DNA of 64,000 bases from Thalassia testudinum. Its lineage: Eukaryota > Streptophyta > Magnoliopsida > Alismatales > Hydrocharitaceae. A program made the position numbers and the translations under genes. Below, piece after piece: positions 34,862-47,442 of the stretch. The notes under the pieces were generated by a model that was given only the letters and a program-made list of their open reading frames with translations, ran no database searches and was not told the DNA's origin. Within the stretch, counting starts at the first letter, position 1. Every line of letters starts with the position of its first letter. The stretch covers positions 41,863,001-41,927,000 of the forward strand of contig JAZHRO010000003.1 in assembly GCA_037157565.1 (NCBI GenBank), in the 5' to 3' direction.

Positions 34862-35808
34862 GCCTAAGAGGTGGCCATTTGCACCCATCCCATTCTTGGC
34901 ACTCATCCATCTAGGTTAGCTACATTCCACCTCCACTCCACCTCCATGAGGAGCACCACCATGGAAGCCACCATCACCATGCCAGGATGCTGGATCATCT
35001 CCCCAACCTCTCTCCAAGGGCCAGTCTAAGCACCACTGGCCACCCTTCCTTCTCCTCTCAGCCATTCAAAGGATATCGGAGCCTACCTCTGAATGCCCTT
35101 CTTTTCTACTAGATTAGTAACTTATCTCTTCATAGTTTTACTACTTTCATTTATAGCTTGGTAGTGTAGCTCTTATTCTCCCCCAATGATGCATGCAAAA
35201 TCCTCCCTTAGATTCCTGTATGCGATCATCTTCTGTTAGCTAGATTCGTGTTTTTCAAGCTTTCCTTTACAAGCTTTCCTCTAAATTCCATGTTGCAAAC
35301 ATCCTTCTAAATGAATGAATAAAAGATATTTTTTTATACATATCTTTATGTTGGAAATCACCATGAGCTTATTGGTTTCCATCTATTTCGTGTGATTCAA
35401 GTTGCCTACTTTTCATTTATATATATATTGCAACCAGCATGTTAGTTCCGGAAAATATAGAAGATTTAACTATAGATGCATTTTCTATAAATAGCCACCA
35501 CATCACTAGAATTGTGCGCACTGAAACTCATACTTTCACTTTCGTTATCTATCTAACACACGTGCATGTAATCAGAATTCACAATAGAAGTGGTAAAACT
35601 CTAATTTGAAGATTGGAAACCAGTGTGCGAATCTAAATAAAGTAGAGTGATAAAAGATCAATTTAAGATTTGAACAATCGCCTCCCAGAGATGAATGACC
35701 AGGACTCAAAGTCTCGTTATCTTTTTATAAATATTTTTGTTTGAACGTATTGCGCACTATACTACGACGCTTTTCCTATCAAATCGCACTCTATGACTAC
35801 CAAACAAG

Positions 35809-35826
35809 TGGCACCGTTGCCGGGGA
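35809..35826 (+). promoter_or_regulatory. Primer binding site of element C (tRNA-Asp type)
   Basis: TGGCACCGTTGCCGGGGA, 17 of 18 to the complement of the tRNA-Asp 3' end. Confidence 0.9.
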
Positions 35827-37536
35827 GGCAATGTCATTTTTTTTATTTCAATCTTTTAAACTATCTCTGACAAATCTTCCTCTACTTTGTTTTTGGATGT
35901 GCAGGACAACATAGGAAAAATGGGATCTGCGCACACAACGAGCGCGGAAAGAGATTTCAAGGTGCACATCACACCCTCTTTAGGCTAGGTTTTCTTTTGA
36001 ACCCTAGGATAGATTTGCTTCCAGCAATTTCTTTTGAAAGAAAAAAAAATTATTCATTTTTGTGAAAAATAAAAAAATTCAAAAAAAAATACTAGGTAGT
36101 TAGATTAGGTTTCTTTTTGAAACCTAGGTTAGTTTGAAAAAGAAAAAAAAATTGAAAATCCTTTGAAAAAAAAATCCTTCTTGAAAAAAAGGAAAATTTC
36201 AAAAGTTTTTGAAAAAAAAAAAATTTTGGTGGAAAGGTTGGATTTCAAACTCAAACACCTTTCAAAAGCTTCTCCACCATCCTCTAATTTTTGACCAGGG
36301 TTCAAAGTCTGTTTTAAAAATTCGATTGCCGAAACACTAGTGAATAAAAAAATCTAAAATTTGGGCTATACTCACATTTTCAAACCATATTTCAAATGGC
36401 ACCATTCTTTTAAAAAAAATTTCAAGTATAAAATTTTAAAAAATTTGCGAAGTGCAACGGGGTCAGACTGACCCAAATTTGAGATTTTTCAAAATTCAAA
36501 AAGTAATTTTGAGAAATCCACGAATCTATTTTGACTAAAAATGGTGGGGATTGGAAGCTAAGCTCATTGTCTTTATTTTCCATATTTTTTTCGTATTTTT
36601 GAAAGTCATTTGATACTGTTTCAAAGCAAAAAATCAGCTAGGAGTCAAAATTCCAGATCTGACCCCCTTACATTCAAAAATCTCTAAAAATTTGGTTGAG
36701 ATAGTAAAAATTACAAAAAAATATTCTCTGAAAAGATAATTAGAAAAGGAATCTACTTGCCAAATTTCAACTTAATTGGATTCCAACTTTTGTCAGAGAA
36801 CTAATTGTATTTTTTGTGGTCTGCTGAAGAAGAAAAAAAAATAAAAGAACAAAATCCTAGAATTGCATGAACCCTAGGTTACACCTTTAGGGTTACAATT
36901 TAGAGACCACATTTGGGCCAACCTAGACTTAATCAAGTCTAGTACTTAGCCGGTGAGTTTGGACACCTTATGGGCCACTCACCAAAAACCCCAACTGAAG
37001 AAAAACGGGTAAAAATCAAGTCTAAAACACGAAATAAACCCGAATTCATTGTTGTACTACTGGGTGCTTTCAACCTCTTGGCTGGGTTAGCTGAGAGGCG
37101 GGAATCACCTTCAGTTGGTTGTACGATGAATTTTTCTTTAGGAATTAGAACTTCAAATGAAAAATCTAGTCACAAGATCATAAGGACCATCTAATTGACA
37201 GGGCCTTAGCCTTGTCTGACTTGGCTGCACCAACCTAGGGTTGGGTGGTGTATGCAAGGAAGGAGGTCACTTAGACCTCGACTAGTTGGACCTTGGGAGC
37301 CACTCCAAAGGAAGCAAGTCACCTTGCCAGGACCATTTCCCCCCCCCCCCACTTCTTCTATCTACTTAGCCGCAATGGTTAACCCTGAATCTGGACCTAA
37401 TTAGGATCCAGAAGAGCTGAACCCACGAGCTTATCTGAGAGCCCTGGTCACTGAATCAGCTCAACCTTGGGATCAGAGCCCAAGGTGGCGAAGATGACTT
37501 TTCACTTCACCTGATCCTTCTCCTCAGGTTATCAAA
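35827..37536 (+). mobile_element. 5' untranslated leader of element C
   Basis: A-rich non-coding leader of about 1.7 kb. Shares blocks with the M2 leader (about 36900-36990 against 26030-26110 in reverse). A C run of ten is at about 37341. A 74-codon frame at 36970-37194 has no recognisable features. Confidence 0.75.
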
Positions 37537-38814
37537 ATGGTTAACCCATATCCTAACCCTGGATATTATGACCCATACCAGTCGGTCCCTCAAAGGACCA
37601 CATCTTATAACCCAGGATATGGATTTCATACTCCTGCTTCTCACCCATGGAATATAGGTAGACCTGATTCACCCCCTGGAACCCCTGAAGAGCTACTGGT
37701 GCATATGCGACTGCACTACAGAATACAAAGTGCTATAGCTAGTGCTAAGGAGAAGCCCGCATTCTACCTACACGAAATCCAAGCTATCACTAAGCCAAAC
37801 CAAAGACAAAGCTAGATTCCACATCAACAAGCTGTGATGGAGCTCCTTCGGGGAACAAAAGAGATAACAAGGTTAATTGGACAAAATCGGGAAACTCAAG
37901 AACTATTGCTTTTGAGATATCAAGTGGAAAATGGCCTTGAAGACCTCGAAGAATCTAAAACGACTACGCCGAAAGGACACACAGAAGATTCTCAGGAGCA
38001 GATGCTGGAAGATCATTCAGGGGAAGAAGAACCTAGCTTGGATATGAGACAAGAGCAGGAAGTATGCCGAATGGGTTCGTATGAGAACTCCATTCAGGAT
38101 ATTAAGGAAAGGACTGATATCTGCAGGACTGAGCCACAATTGGATTATCCTGAATCCTGGGAGATACCTCTTGGGTTAGATAACCCAACTGAGATAAGGG
38201 GAGTAGATCCAATTGAGGATATGGATCTTGAGGCAAACATTACATGTGATACTACTGATCAATCTATGCCACTTCCCATTGTAGGCGAACCTGTGCAAGA
38301 GCCAACATCTTCTGATTTGCACTCTTCTTTTTTCACCTACATACGTAATTCGAATGTTAGAGATTCTGAGAGGACACTTTCTATCCCTGTTACTGACATC
38401 TAAAGACCTGAAGTAGCTATGGATGTTTTGAAAGAAGAAATAAATATGCTACCTGAGGCAGGAATTACTGAGGAACCAAATGCATATGAGGGTGAAGGTT
38501 TGAGCAGAATGAGCTGGGGACACACCTATCATCCTAGTCAATGGCTCGATCCTGAACCTAAAGAGTCAGCCTCCGATGAATCAGAGATGAGTACTGATGA
38601 GGACGAAGTAATTTCTAACGAGGATTTTAGTGACCTCCCAATAGATCTTCTACTTTCACGGATACCCCCATATGACCCAGATCCTGGAGAGGGCATGATC
38701 TTCGATGTCATTTATCATTATGAGGATACCTATGACTCAGATTCTAGTTCTGAGATACATGTTGATCTACTCCCTCAGCAACTTCCTGCTGAACTATGGG
38801 ACATGATAAATTAG
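37537..38814 (+). pseudogene. Acidic orphan reading frame of element C
   Basis: A single frame of about 425 codons interrupted by two stops (TAG 37813-37815, TAA 38401-38403). The N-terminus is rich in Y and P (NPYPNPGYYDPYQS, TTSYNPGYGF). Next is a helical part (VMELLRGTKEITRLIGQNRE, which may form a short coiled coil), then about 270 residues dominated by D and E (DESEMSTDEDEVISNEDFSD, YEDTYDSDSSSE). It has no gag, CCHC, protease or RT motif, yet it sits where gag normally starts. The frame has stayed open except at two points, which argues for selection until recently. The closest relative in this window is the M1 frame (21777-23090). Function unknown. Confidence 0.7.
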
Positions 38815-40723
38815 CTGAATCAACATCATGATCCCCCCTCGGATTATCCTCTATCTTCCACCACTACTCCACACCTTCTTATAGCTAGACTTTTTGGAGT
38901 AGGGGTGCACAATCAACGGGTTCGCATCTCCGGACCACTGATTCTGGGAGCATACGAGCATATCTTTCTCTTAATCTTGACCGGCTCCTATGCTAGAACT
39001 GATACATCTGATTGAGTTTCCACCTAGCTGGATGAGTTAAACTCAGCATTTACTCCTCATCCATCACCCTATACATATTAATTTTTATATATAGCATATT
39101 TTCCTTTAAGCATATTTTCTTTCTGCATATTGCATACTGTCAAGATGGCCGGTGCTGAATGTATAATTTCAGGAGCAATTACAAGTGATTTCTATGCTGT
39201 ATTTATTTTCTTTTATATTCATGCATGAGGGCATGCAAGAACTTAGTCATGGGGGGTAGATACAACAAAAATTGAAAAATTTTTATGCCAACATTTAGGA
39301 AAAACCTCGGAGCTGCATGTCAAACATACTTTAGGACCCTAAATAAAAGAACAATCGACTCCACCTCCAATGCTCGCATTAGAGCTAGAAATCATCCACA
39401 ACAGCCATTTCCAACTCACCCACTCACCTCTTGTTCTAAATTTAGGGTCAAGCTAAATGTAACCCGATACGGGAATTTCACAAAGTACAAATTATGCAAG
39501 GTTACTTGTTTATAGCATATATACATATTGCATTCATGAATAAGATTATTTTATTAAGAGAATGCATTAGGGATTTTATCCTCTAGTTGATTCCTGTAAT
39601 CTGGAATCCAGTAAAACTTTTCACACACACGTAGAATTTGCAATGGATTCACGGTGAAGGCTGATAAACGTCTTTAGTCTGTTGAGAAGGAGCAATGCTT
39701 CTTCTCCTGAACCCCTGGACAGTGTTTTGGGAGTTAGGTAGATTTTCTTCCAAAAATCCACCAAATAGTGTGAGATGAGAGTAGAGTGTACTGGTGTTCT
39801 AAGATTAGTGCAAGGAATCTGGAGTCCTAGATAATTAGGTGATGATACTCAGAGATTAGGCATAGTTTTCGCTCTTGGTTCCTACGTAAACATTTTTGTG
39901 CGAATTGTGAGAGCCACCAAATAATGCAAATATGCGGAAAGTGAGTTTTCATAAAACTCGGGCTAAGGTTACGACCATTCTTTACGAAATCCTCGGCTGA
40001 AGGACGGTATTGATGTCAAGGTTAGAAATACACCGTCCTATCCTTCTCTCCTAGTGCCGCGAGTAGGCACTTCCACCAAATAAGCAACCCAATGTCTCTT
40101 GAGTACCACCAATCCTTAATATTTCCACCTTAATAAAGTTCATGGATGTATGCTAGTTGTGTTATGTTGAAAAAGAAAAAGAGAAGAAAATGAAATGAAA
40201 AAAAAATGATGAAAAGAAAGAGAAATTGAAAAAAAGTAGAAAAAGCAATGAAAAAAGAGTGAATATTTAGTTCAATTGCATTGAGGCAATACCACCAAAT
40301 AAATTTGAGATCCACAAAATATGGCCTTAACCCACCTTTCTTGTGTTTCTAACCGCCCGAATACTAGCTGAGGAATTCCAACTTAGTGTTAGGGTTATGG
40401 AACTCAATTAAAGTGTTAATGCCAAGTAAGATTCTCTACCTAAGCTTAAGGCTAGGTGGAATTCATAGAATATTTTGAATACCCTGAGGGAAGAAGTCCA
40501 CCTATCCTGCCAGAATTTTTACTAGGGGTCAAGTACAGGCTTTAGAGGTGTATCAGTTTTTCACTCGAATCCATTGCAAAAGCTACATAGCTACACTTTC
40601 ACGATTGTTTGGATTTCTAGAGCATAGGATGAAAACAAAAAGGAGAAAAATCTCTAAGCATACACTTGATAAAATAATCAATCCCCTAGGGACCCTTGCT
40701 ATAAATAATTTAGTCTTGCATTT
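38815..40723 (+). mobile_element. 3' untranslated region of element C
   Basis: Non-coding. Contains an internal TCATGGGGGGT tract at 39247-39257 after ATGCATGAGGGCATG, and purine-rich runs around 40170-40250. Layout as in N. Confidence 0.75.
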
Positions 40724-40756
40724 GCTAGGGACTAGCAAGATTTAAGCATGGGGGTA
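40724..40756 (+). promoter_or_regulatory. Hairpin plus polypurine tract of element C
   Basis: GCTAGGGACTAGC (40724-40736), AAGATTTAA, GCATGGGGGTA (40746-40756), then LTR start TGATTGCAC at 40757. Confidence 0.87.
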
Positions 40757-42679
40757 TGATTGCACAGCAATTACAGGTCTTAATTCACCTAAATTAGGCT
40801 AGGACTAAGCATAAGTTAAGGTAATTCATGCATGCATAAGTATTATCTGTATCTTTACTGCTTTCCTTTAGCTATGCATAAAATAAGCTAGATCTAGAGC
40901 TCAATTTGGAGCTGGATCTAAAGATGGATGTGAGCTGGATCAGGAATAATGGGTGTTGTAGTAGAGCTGGAGCAGAAGACTTAGATTAGATGTAATAGAT
41001 AATAATGTAAGGGAGTTAAGGTATGCTACTCTAGTAAGTAGGAATAAAGTAGTAAAATATGAAGAGAGTAGGCTCATCCTAGCCCTAGGATAGCCTATAG
41101 ACTTCCCCAAGCCTTAGCCTCCCTTAGATTAGGTCACCGCACCCTAGGAAACCTTAAAACCTAATTCCAACCTTTGTCTGGAAGTCCAGATGAATTATAG
41201 GACGTCCAGAACTCTTAGCCAACTCCCGCACACCTTAAACCCACTTCTGCAGTGTTATTGGACGTCCAGACACTTGGTCAGATGTCTAATTTCTGTAGAA
41301 TACCCAAGGTAGAACCTTGAATTCTTCCTGACTTTGATTGGATGTCCAAACAACAAGTGTGGACTTCTGATTTTTGAGTATAAGATGTTTGATTCCATTT
41401 TTGGACGTCTGGAACTGTTCTCGAGTTCCTGTTTTGAGATTCAAGCCTTGATCTTGGATCTCTAGCTCCCTAAACCCAATTCCAACCACATAGGAACCTA
41501 AATTAAGGTACCCTAATGCTATTATGTCACCTTTAGATATCCCTAAGGACCTAGGTATGTCGTCACTAAACCTAATTGACTTAGATCACAGTTAATTACC
41601 ATTACCTAAGTCAATTGGACTCATAGGGTCCAATTGAGCTCAGATCTCAACCCACACAAGTCCAATTGGACTTATTGAGAGTCCAATTGACCTAAGCCCA
41701 GCCTAATTGAGTTATTTCACTCCCAATTAGGTTCACACTCATTCAATTAAACTTGGGTTAAGTTTATTTGCAATTCCCCCTTAGCAATTAGGGTTTGCAA
41801 CCCTAATTTAAGGCCTTCACCTACCTGAACCCCTTAGGACCTAACCTAGACCACTTAGCCACCTAGGGCACTGCCACACACCCACACACGCACGCCCATT
41901 CATGCAAACACACCCATCTAAAGTTCTCTAGAAATCTCTTCAAGTGGCGCCACTCTTGGTTGCCAAATTTAGCAACCAGGAGTCATTCAATTCTTAGATC
42001 CACTTTTTATGGATCTAAGAACTACCCTCTCTCTCCATGGCCGGCCACTTATGGGGCTCTCTGTAGAGAGTTCCACACTTCTCTAGAGAGACTCCCTTAG
42101 GTCTAACAAAAGATCTAAGGGGTGGCCATTTGCACCCATCCCATTCTTAGCGCTCATCCATCTAGGTTAGCTACATTCCACCTCCACTCCACCTCCACGA
42201 GGAGCACCACCATGGAAGACACTATCTCCATGCCAGGATGTTGGATCATCTCCCTAACCTCTCTCCAAGGGCCTGCTTAAGCACCATTGGCTGCCCCTCC
42301 TCCTATCAGCCACTCAAAGGCCATCGGAGCCCACCTCCGAATGACCTTCTTTTCTGCTAGATTAGTAACTTAGCACTTCATAGTTTACCTGCTTTCATTT
42401 ACTGCTTAGTAGTGTAGCTCTTATTCTCCCCCAATGATGCATGCAAAACCCTCCCTTAGATTCCTGTATGCGATCATTTTCTGTTAACTAGATTCGTGTT
42501 TTCAAGCTTTTGTTTACAAGCTTTCGTCTAAATTCCATGTTGCAAACATCCTTCTGAATGAATGAATAAAAGATATTTTTTTATACATATCTCTATGTTG
42601 GAAATCACCATGAGCTTATTGGTTGCCATCTATTTCTTGTGATTCAAGTTTCTTGCTTTTCATTTATATGTATATTGCA

Positions 42680-42684
42680 ACAAG
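42680..42684. repeat. TSD ACAAG, left copy, of X3
   Basis: ACAAG at 42680-42684 and 44559-44563. The empty site is seen in the 5' LTR as TTGCAACCAGCATG at about 35430. Confidence 0.88.
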
Positions 42685-44558
42685 TCATTAGCCCATATTT
42701 GTGGGCTATTTAAGTATTTAAGTGCCTAGACATTAGGTTAATTCTAACGTTTATTTAGCATGCATTAGGATGTAAATGGATTAATTCATATTTCTGATTT
42801 AATTACATAATTCATGCATTGCATTCATAACTAAAGGCATTTGAAATTGACTTAGAATGGTATTAGGTGCATTACATGCATTATTTTAATTAACATAAAA
42901 CTTAAGGATTTGTGTATAAATAATCCAAATATTTCATTTTATTAATTATTCTTCTTCTTCCCGCAGGCAACTGTTCCACTTCCTCTGCCTGCATTCAATC
43001 TTTTCCAGCTGCCTGCACTCAAGACCCTATTCATGGAGGAGCGGGTGTGTTGGATCTGGTCGGGGCTGCTGAGACTACAAGGGAGAGGAGGAGCCAGCTA
43101 AGCTCATGGAGGCCATCATCCCATTTCACAACCTTGCAGCATTTCACCACCGTGGGCCTCCACAGCCAAACTCCATCATACCGTGGGCCGATGGGGTGAC
43201 AGACCACTGCGCCAAGAGGATGGAGTTGGTCACCACCGTGTACGAGCTCCTTGAAGCTCACCTACTGTGAGTGCATCTACTGATGCACGACTTGCCATCG
43301 TTCCATCACCGTGCTTCTTCTTCATCAGCTCCCTGCACCTCCTGCGGTCCTCACCACGCACAGGTACCACACCCCCTGCAGCGCAACATCACCTTCATTG
43401 CAGCACACAGAGCTGCAACCTCTCCTCCCTATGCCTATCATCACACGTCTTCACTTCAGCCAGCAGTCCACCAACGTGCCAGTAGCCTCCACGCCTACAC
43501 ATCCTACCTCACGCCATCAGACCCTACTCGCACCTTCATCTCCAGTCCACCCGCACGCACCTTTGCGCCTGCAGAGCGTCGCTCCTCCACGTACCCACGC
43601 CCCGCACATGCCTGCGTGTGTCCTCCGCTCTCTCGTCTCCAACAACAATAGCATGCCACCTTCAGCAGATCACGCCACGCACCTGTGCTCCACCAGCCCA
43701 CGTGCGCCCCGTCCTCACACACCTGCCACTCACAGCGTCGCTCTGCACGCACTGCACCTCCACCGCAACAGGTGTGCGCCACCAGCAACGCACGTAGAGC
43801 ATGCACTACTCCAGCTAGCGTTGCCGCCTGTGCACTCGCCCATCCTCTTCTTCTTCGTCTTCCCCTCCAATAGACCGAACAGAACCTAAAGTTATCATAG
43901 TCCTCCATTCAGCTGCCTCATTTAGCCTCAAAGCTTCGTGCCACCAACATCAATGAACTTGCCTCGACCTCAGAAACTCGACCACACCCTCTGAAGGCCG
44001 ACAGCAGCCCGCCCGCATCGACGAGCCGCCGCCACCATTGCCGACCTTCCTCATCATCGACGAGACCACCAGCGGCCGTTCAACGCACCATCACTGCCCA
44101 CTCATAGCCCTCGTCGTGGCCAACCACCTCCGAGCTCCGCACACCCTACCGCGGCCTCCTCATCACGCACGCACAAAGGGAGCAAATGCTCTGTTTCTTA
44201 CCGAATTAATATTTACATTAACATGCCATTGCCACTCTTTTATTTTTAATTTATTAATTAAATATTACCGCTAATTTATGCAAGTGACCTCCCTCTCTCA
44301 TAAATGCCATTTCAGCATGTTCTCTCGATGTTTTCTTAATCTGAAGGTAGGCTAGATTTCTTGACGAAACTAGCCATGAACATATGTTTTTAACCGGTGT
44401 GAGTTTAAATATGTCATTGCCTCCCTGTGGATACGACACACTCTTCTGCGAGTGGTTATTTTAACTGTTGATTAGTCGATTTTTCCACCACATAGAACTA
44501 CAAACAACGTGTCATTTTATGTGACAAACGACTTTAAAAGCGAAGAATTGACATATCA
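42685..44558 (+). mobile_element. Solo LTR X3
   Basis: An 1874-bp insertion in the C 3' LTR with perfect TSDs. It starts TCATTAGCCCATATTTGTGGGC (first dinucleotide TC where TG is expected) and ends GACATATCA. Start and end align with X2 and X5 (CATATTTGTGGGC block) and with X1 (GAGCAAATGCTC hairpin, CGAAGA end). The GC-rich middle part (42960-44170) gives chance open frames in several phases, such as 43311-43889, without a shared protein. No primer site, purine tract or gag is present. Confidence 0.88.
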
Positions 44559-44936
44559 ACAAGCATGTCGATTTCGGAAAATATAGAAGATTTAACCATA
44601 AATGCATTTCTGTAAACAGCCACCACATCACTAGAATTGTGTGCATTGAAACTCATATTTTAACTTTCGCTATCTATCTAACACACACGCATGTAATCAG
44701 AATTCACAATAGAAGTGGCAAAACTCTAATCCGAAGATTGGAAATCGACATGTTATTCTAAATAAAGTAGAGTGATAAAAGATCGATTTCATATTTGAAC
44801 AAATGCCTCCTAGAGACGAATGACCGGGACTCAAAGTCTCGTTATCTTTTTATAAATATTTTTGTTTGATCATATTGCGCACTATACTACGATGCTTTTC
44901 CTATCAAACTGTGCTCTACGACTACCAAAAAATGAC

Positions 44937-45744
44937 CTCCAGACCGTCACTGGAAACGTTGCTGTAGACAGCTCACATCCGCTCACCCCCTTAGCTTGCT
45001 CTGCTGGCTTGCAATGAAGTAGCGATGGCTGTAAGCATCGCTGTAGGTCAGCCCAGCTATCGTTGAAAGCTGGCCCCAACCACGCTTGCACCCACATTGC
45101 GCTGGCCCGCCTATTACGTGTGTTGATCACGTGGCGCCTACTGTGTGCGCACTGCCATGCGCTGGTGTGCATGTGCATGCGTGCACTGCACTGCCACTAT
45201 GCATGCGCTGCTACTGCTGCCATGGGCCTGGCCAAATTGCGAATTAGGGGGGTTGCGGGGATTCAAACCTGCGCCCCTCCCTTGCAAATTGGTGCTCTAA
45301 CCATTACACTAGATCTTCCCTTGTGCCGCGAGGAGCAACTTGGTGCAAACACTTAGGATTCAAGGGCACAAATGAAGAAGGAATTGGGCGACGCTGCTGG
45401 CCGGTATTGGGCGGCCTGGATGGCGCCACATGGTGCAATTTAGGCCTCCATCTTCTTCTTCTAATGGAGGGTGCCATGGTGCTCAGATTGAGGTGATTCC
45501 CGTGATGCCGAACTGTGATCGTCGCTCCGGATCCATCCGTATGGTCAGATTTTCCATCCAAAACCTGTATGGATGTCGCATTGCCCCCTGGCCATATAAA
45601 ATGAAGGAATTAATACACAAAACATACAACTATCCTAAATGCTATGCAATGGATGTTATGCAATATTTATAACATGATATGCAATGCGAAGCCTTGGAAC
45701 TATCATAAATAAGCAATTTATCATGAATTTACATGTGTTCATCA
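44937..45744 (-). mobile_element. M3 5' LTR, proximal segment
   Basis: Continues the LTR broken at 33489 (CTCCAGACCGTCACTGGAAACGTTGC against 30480-30500). On the minus strand it begins TGATGAACACATG at 45744, followed by TSD TACAA. Includes the second tRNA-like block. Confidence 0.87.
45247..45320 (-). other. tRNA-like sequence inside M3 5' LTR
   Basis: Homologue of 30781-30855. The minus strand has TAGTGTAATGG as A-box position (complement of 45301-45311) and GGTTTGAATCC as B-box position (complement of 45259-45269, one change from consensus). The anticodon-loop-like stretch reads TTTGCAA here, so the two copies would not even specify the same tRNA. Confidence 0.55.
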
Positions 45745-45802
45745 TACAACAACCCATGTGACAAGGTGCCTTTAGTATAGAGTAGTAATCTCTTCAAGAA
45801 TT
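45745..45802 (-). pseudogene. pol: Ty1-copia RNase H fossil, piece 2
   Basis: The minus strand encodes LKRLLLYTKGTLSHGL, which corresponds to the copia block VKRILRYLKGTLSHGL. It is bounded by X2 on one side and M3 on the other. The first five bases are the M3 duplication TACAA. Confidence 0.88.
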
Positions 45803-47442
45803 TGAAAGAGATATCTTCGTTTTCGTTGAAAACTTTAACATAAAATGATGTGTCATTGTATGTAATCACATGGTAGAAAATTGCTTGTCAAAACATTTTA
45901 ATTCTCAAAACTAACCACGAAGAGTTAGGTCATCTCTATAGGGAGGAATTAGCCTATTTAAACTAGTGCGTTGTGTTTCGTTTATTTGGGAATCTCAATG
46001 TGTATGCATACTAACTGGTGCACGTGTTTTCAACATGATTTCTTGCTTTAAATAATTAATCAAGAATACAAGTGTGCATATGCAAAATCACCACTATATA
46101 ATATCTTGTAAAATAATGATCTTGATACCGGTAAACATCGTAAATACTAATTTCTAGAATATAGCTTGTTCACCATAATATATATGACATGCATTAAATC
46201 ATTCATGAGAGATATGCATATGCAAGCAATTTTGATTAAATAGAAGAATGGCTATGCAAATTCACCTCAATAATTTAATTCATTAAATAAGGGAATAGTG
46301 TTCCCCTGCAATGGCATGGATGGTAAATTTGAATTGGAGGAGAAGTAGAGGATTTCTCCTCTCTCCTCCTCGCGTGAAGCAGCGGGCGCGGCTGGCTGCA
46401 AGAGTCGTCGGAGGAGCTGGGTCGGAGGAGAGGAACACTCCGGTGATGGTGCGGCGGCGAGTGGTCACCGAAGGTCGCCGGCGAACGAGGAAGATGACGT
46501 CGGTGATGGGTCCTAAGGAGGCCGTGTGCGGGTGTCGGCTAGTGGTGTAGTAGTGGAGCGAGGGCATCTCAACAGTGGTGCCAGCAACGAGAACAGAGAT
46601 CAGAGGGGGCCACACGATGTGGGGCAGGCTGGTGGCTGATGGGTTCTTTAGGTGGAGTTGTAGGTGGCCTGTTGGGAGGAAGAAGACGAAGATGGCAGTT
46701 GGCAACGTGCGCATGCATGCGCACGTGAGGAGCACTAACATGTTGGCTGGAGCACGAGAGAGTGAGGCCTGCTACACGTGCTGCAGGTGCATGGGTACAG
46801 GGCGTGAGAAGGTGGACGGGTGCACACAGTGCTTGCATGGCTTGCTGTGCACGCGCATAGGCTGGTGCGCAGGTGCGGCTGTGGAGGTGGTGATGCACGT
46901 TGTCACCGTGCACCACTGCAGTGATGGAGGTGAGGATGCTTGCTTTAGATCATGGTGCACACCATGTCCACAGTGCGCACATGAGGATCATGGTGGTGGC
47001 AAGAGGTGGAGTAGAAGTCCCCGCTAGGGGAAGCGATCCTCCTTTCTCAACCCAATGTGCAGGTGTTTGGTTTAACAAATCTCTCCCGACTTTCTGGCCT
47101 TGTGCGATCTCCTCCAACAATGCCTGTGCGATGAGGTGCTGCTGTTGCACGCGGAGCGACGTAGGTGTTGATGGATTGCTCTGCGGGGAAAAAAAAATAA
47201 ATAAAAAGGAAATGGGTTATTTACATAGTTATTCCCAAAATGATGCATGTAATGCATACATGCACCATAATTTTTATTTCCTTCTATTACATGTGAATGT
47301 GATGTATAAAACAAGCATGCCATCATATTTATAAACTAATCTATTTATAAATCTAAGTATGCTATGTACAAGTAGAAATCCTTCTAATATCTAGGTATTT
47401 GTGCGTTCGATTAGCCCACAAATGCGGTCTCATCAACAATCA
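45803..47442 (-). mobile_element. Solo LTR X2
   Basis: 1640 bp, minus orientation: starts TGATTGTTGATGAGACC (47442), ends CTCTTTCA (45803). Flanked by GAATT (45798-45802) and GAATG (47443-47447), a likely 5-bp TSD with one change. It sits between the RT/TPM and LKGTLSHG parts of the copia fossil. It shares its end with X1 and its start region (ATTTGTGGGCTA) with X3 and X5. The GC-rich middle has no recognisable coding content. Confidence 0.85.

Larger units (their letters stand above)
33490..35802 (+). mobile_element. 5' LTR of element C
   Basis: About 2313 bp, starting TGATTGCGCAGCAATCA (a perfect 7-bp terminal hairpin) and ending near GACTACCA just before the primer site. The partner is 40757-44931 without its nested insert. 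Contains GGATGTCC/GGACGTCC motifs (33945-34150), a dense palindrome field (34330-34560) and a TATA box at 34853-34861. Confidence 0.9.
40757..44931 (+). mobile_element. 3' LTR of element C, interrupted by X3
   Basis: Direct repeat of 33490-35802. Homology runs 40757-42684, pauses for the X3 insertion, and resumes at 44564 (GCATGTCGATTTCGGAAAATAT) to about 44931. Without X3 and its TSD it is about 2.29 kb. The exact end is uncertain by about 4 bases because an A run follows ACTACCA. Outside it the M3 5' LTR resumes. Confidence 0.88.

Noticed and set aside
43311..43889. 192-codon open frame rich in H, P and S
   Set aside because: It lies in the GC-rich middle of solo LTR X3, overlaps other open frames on both strands, and has no counterpart in X1, X2 or X5.
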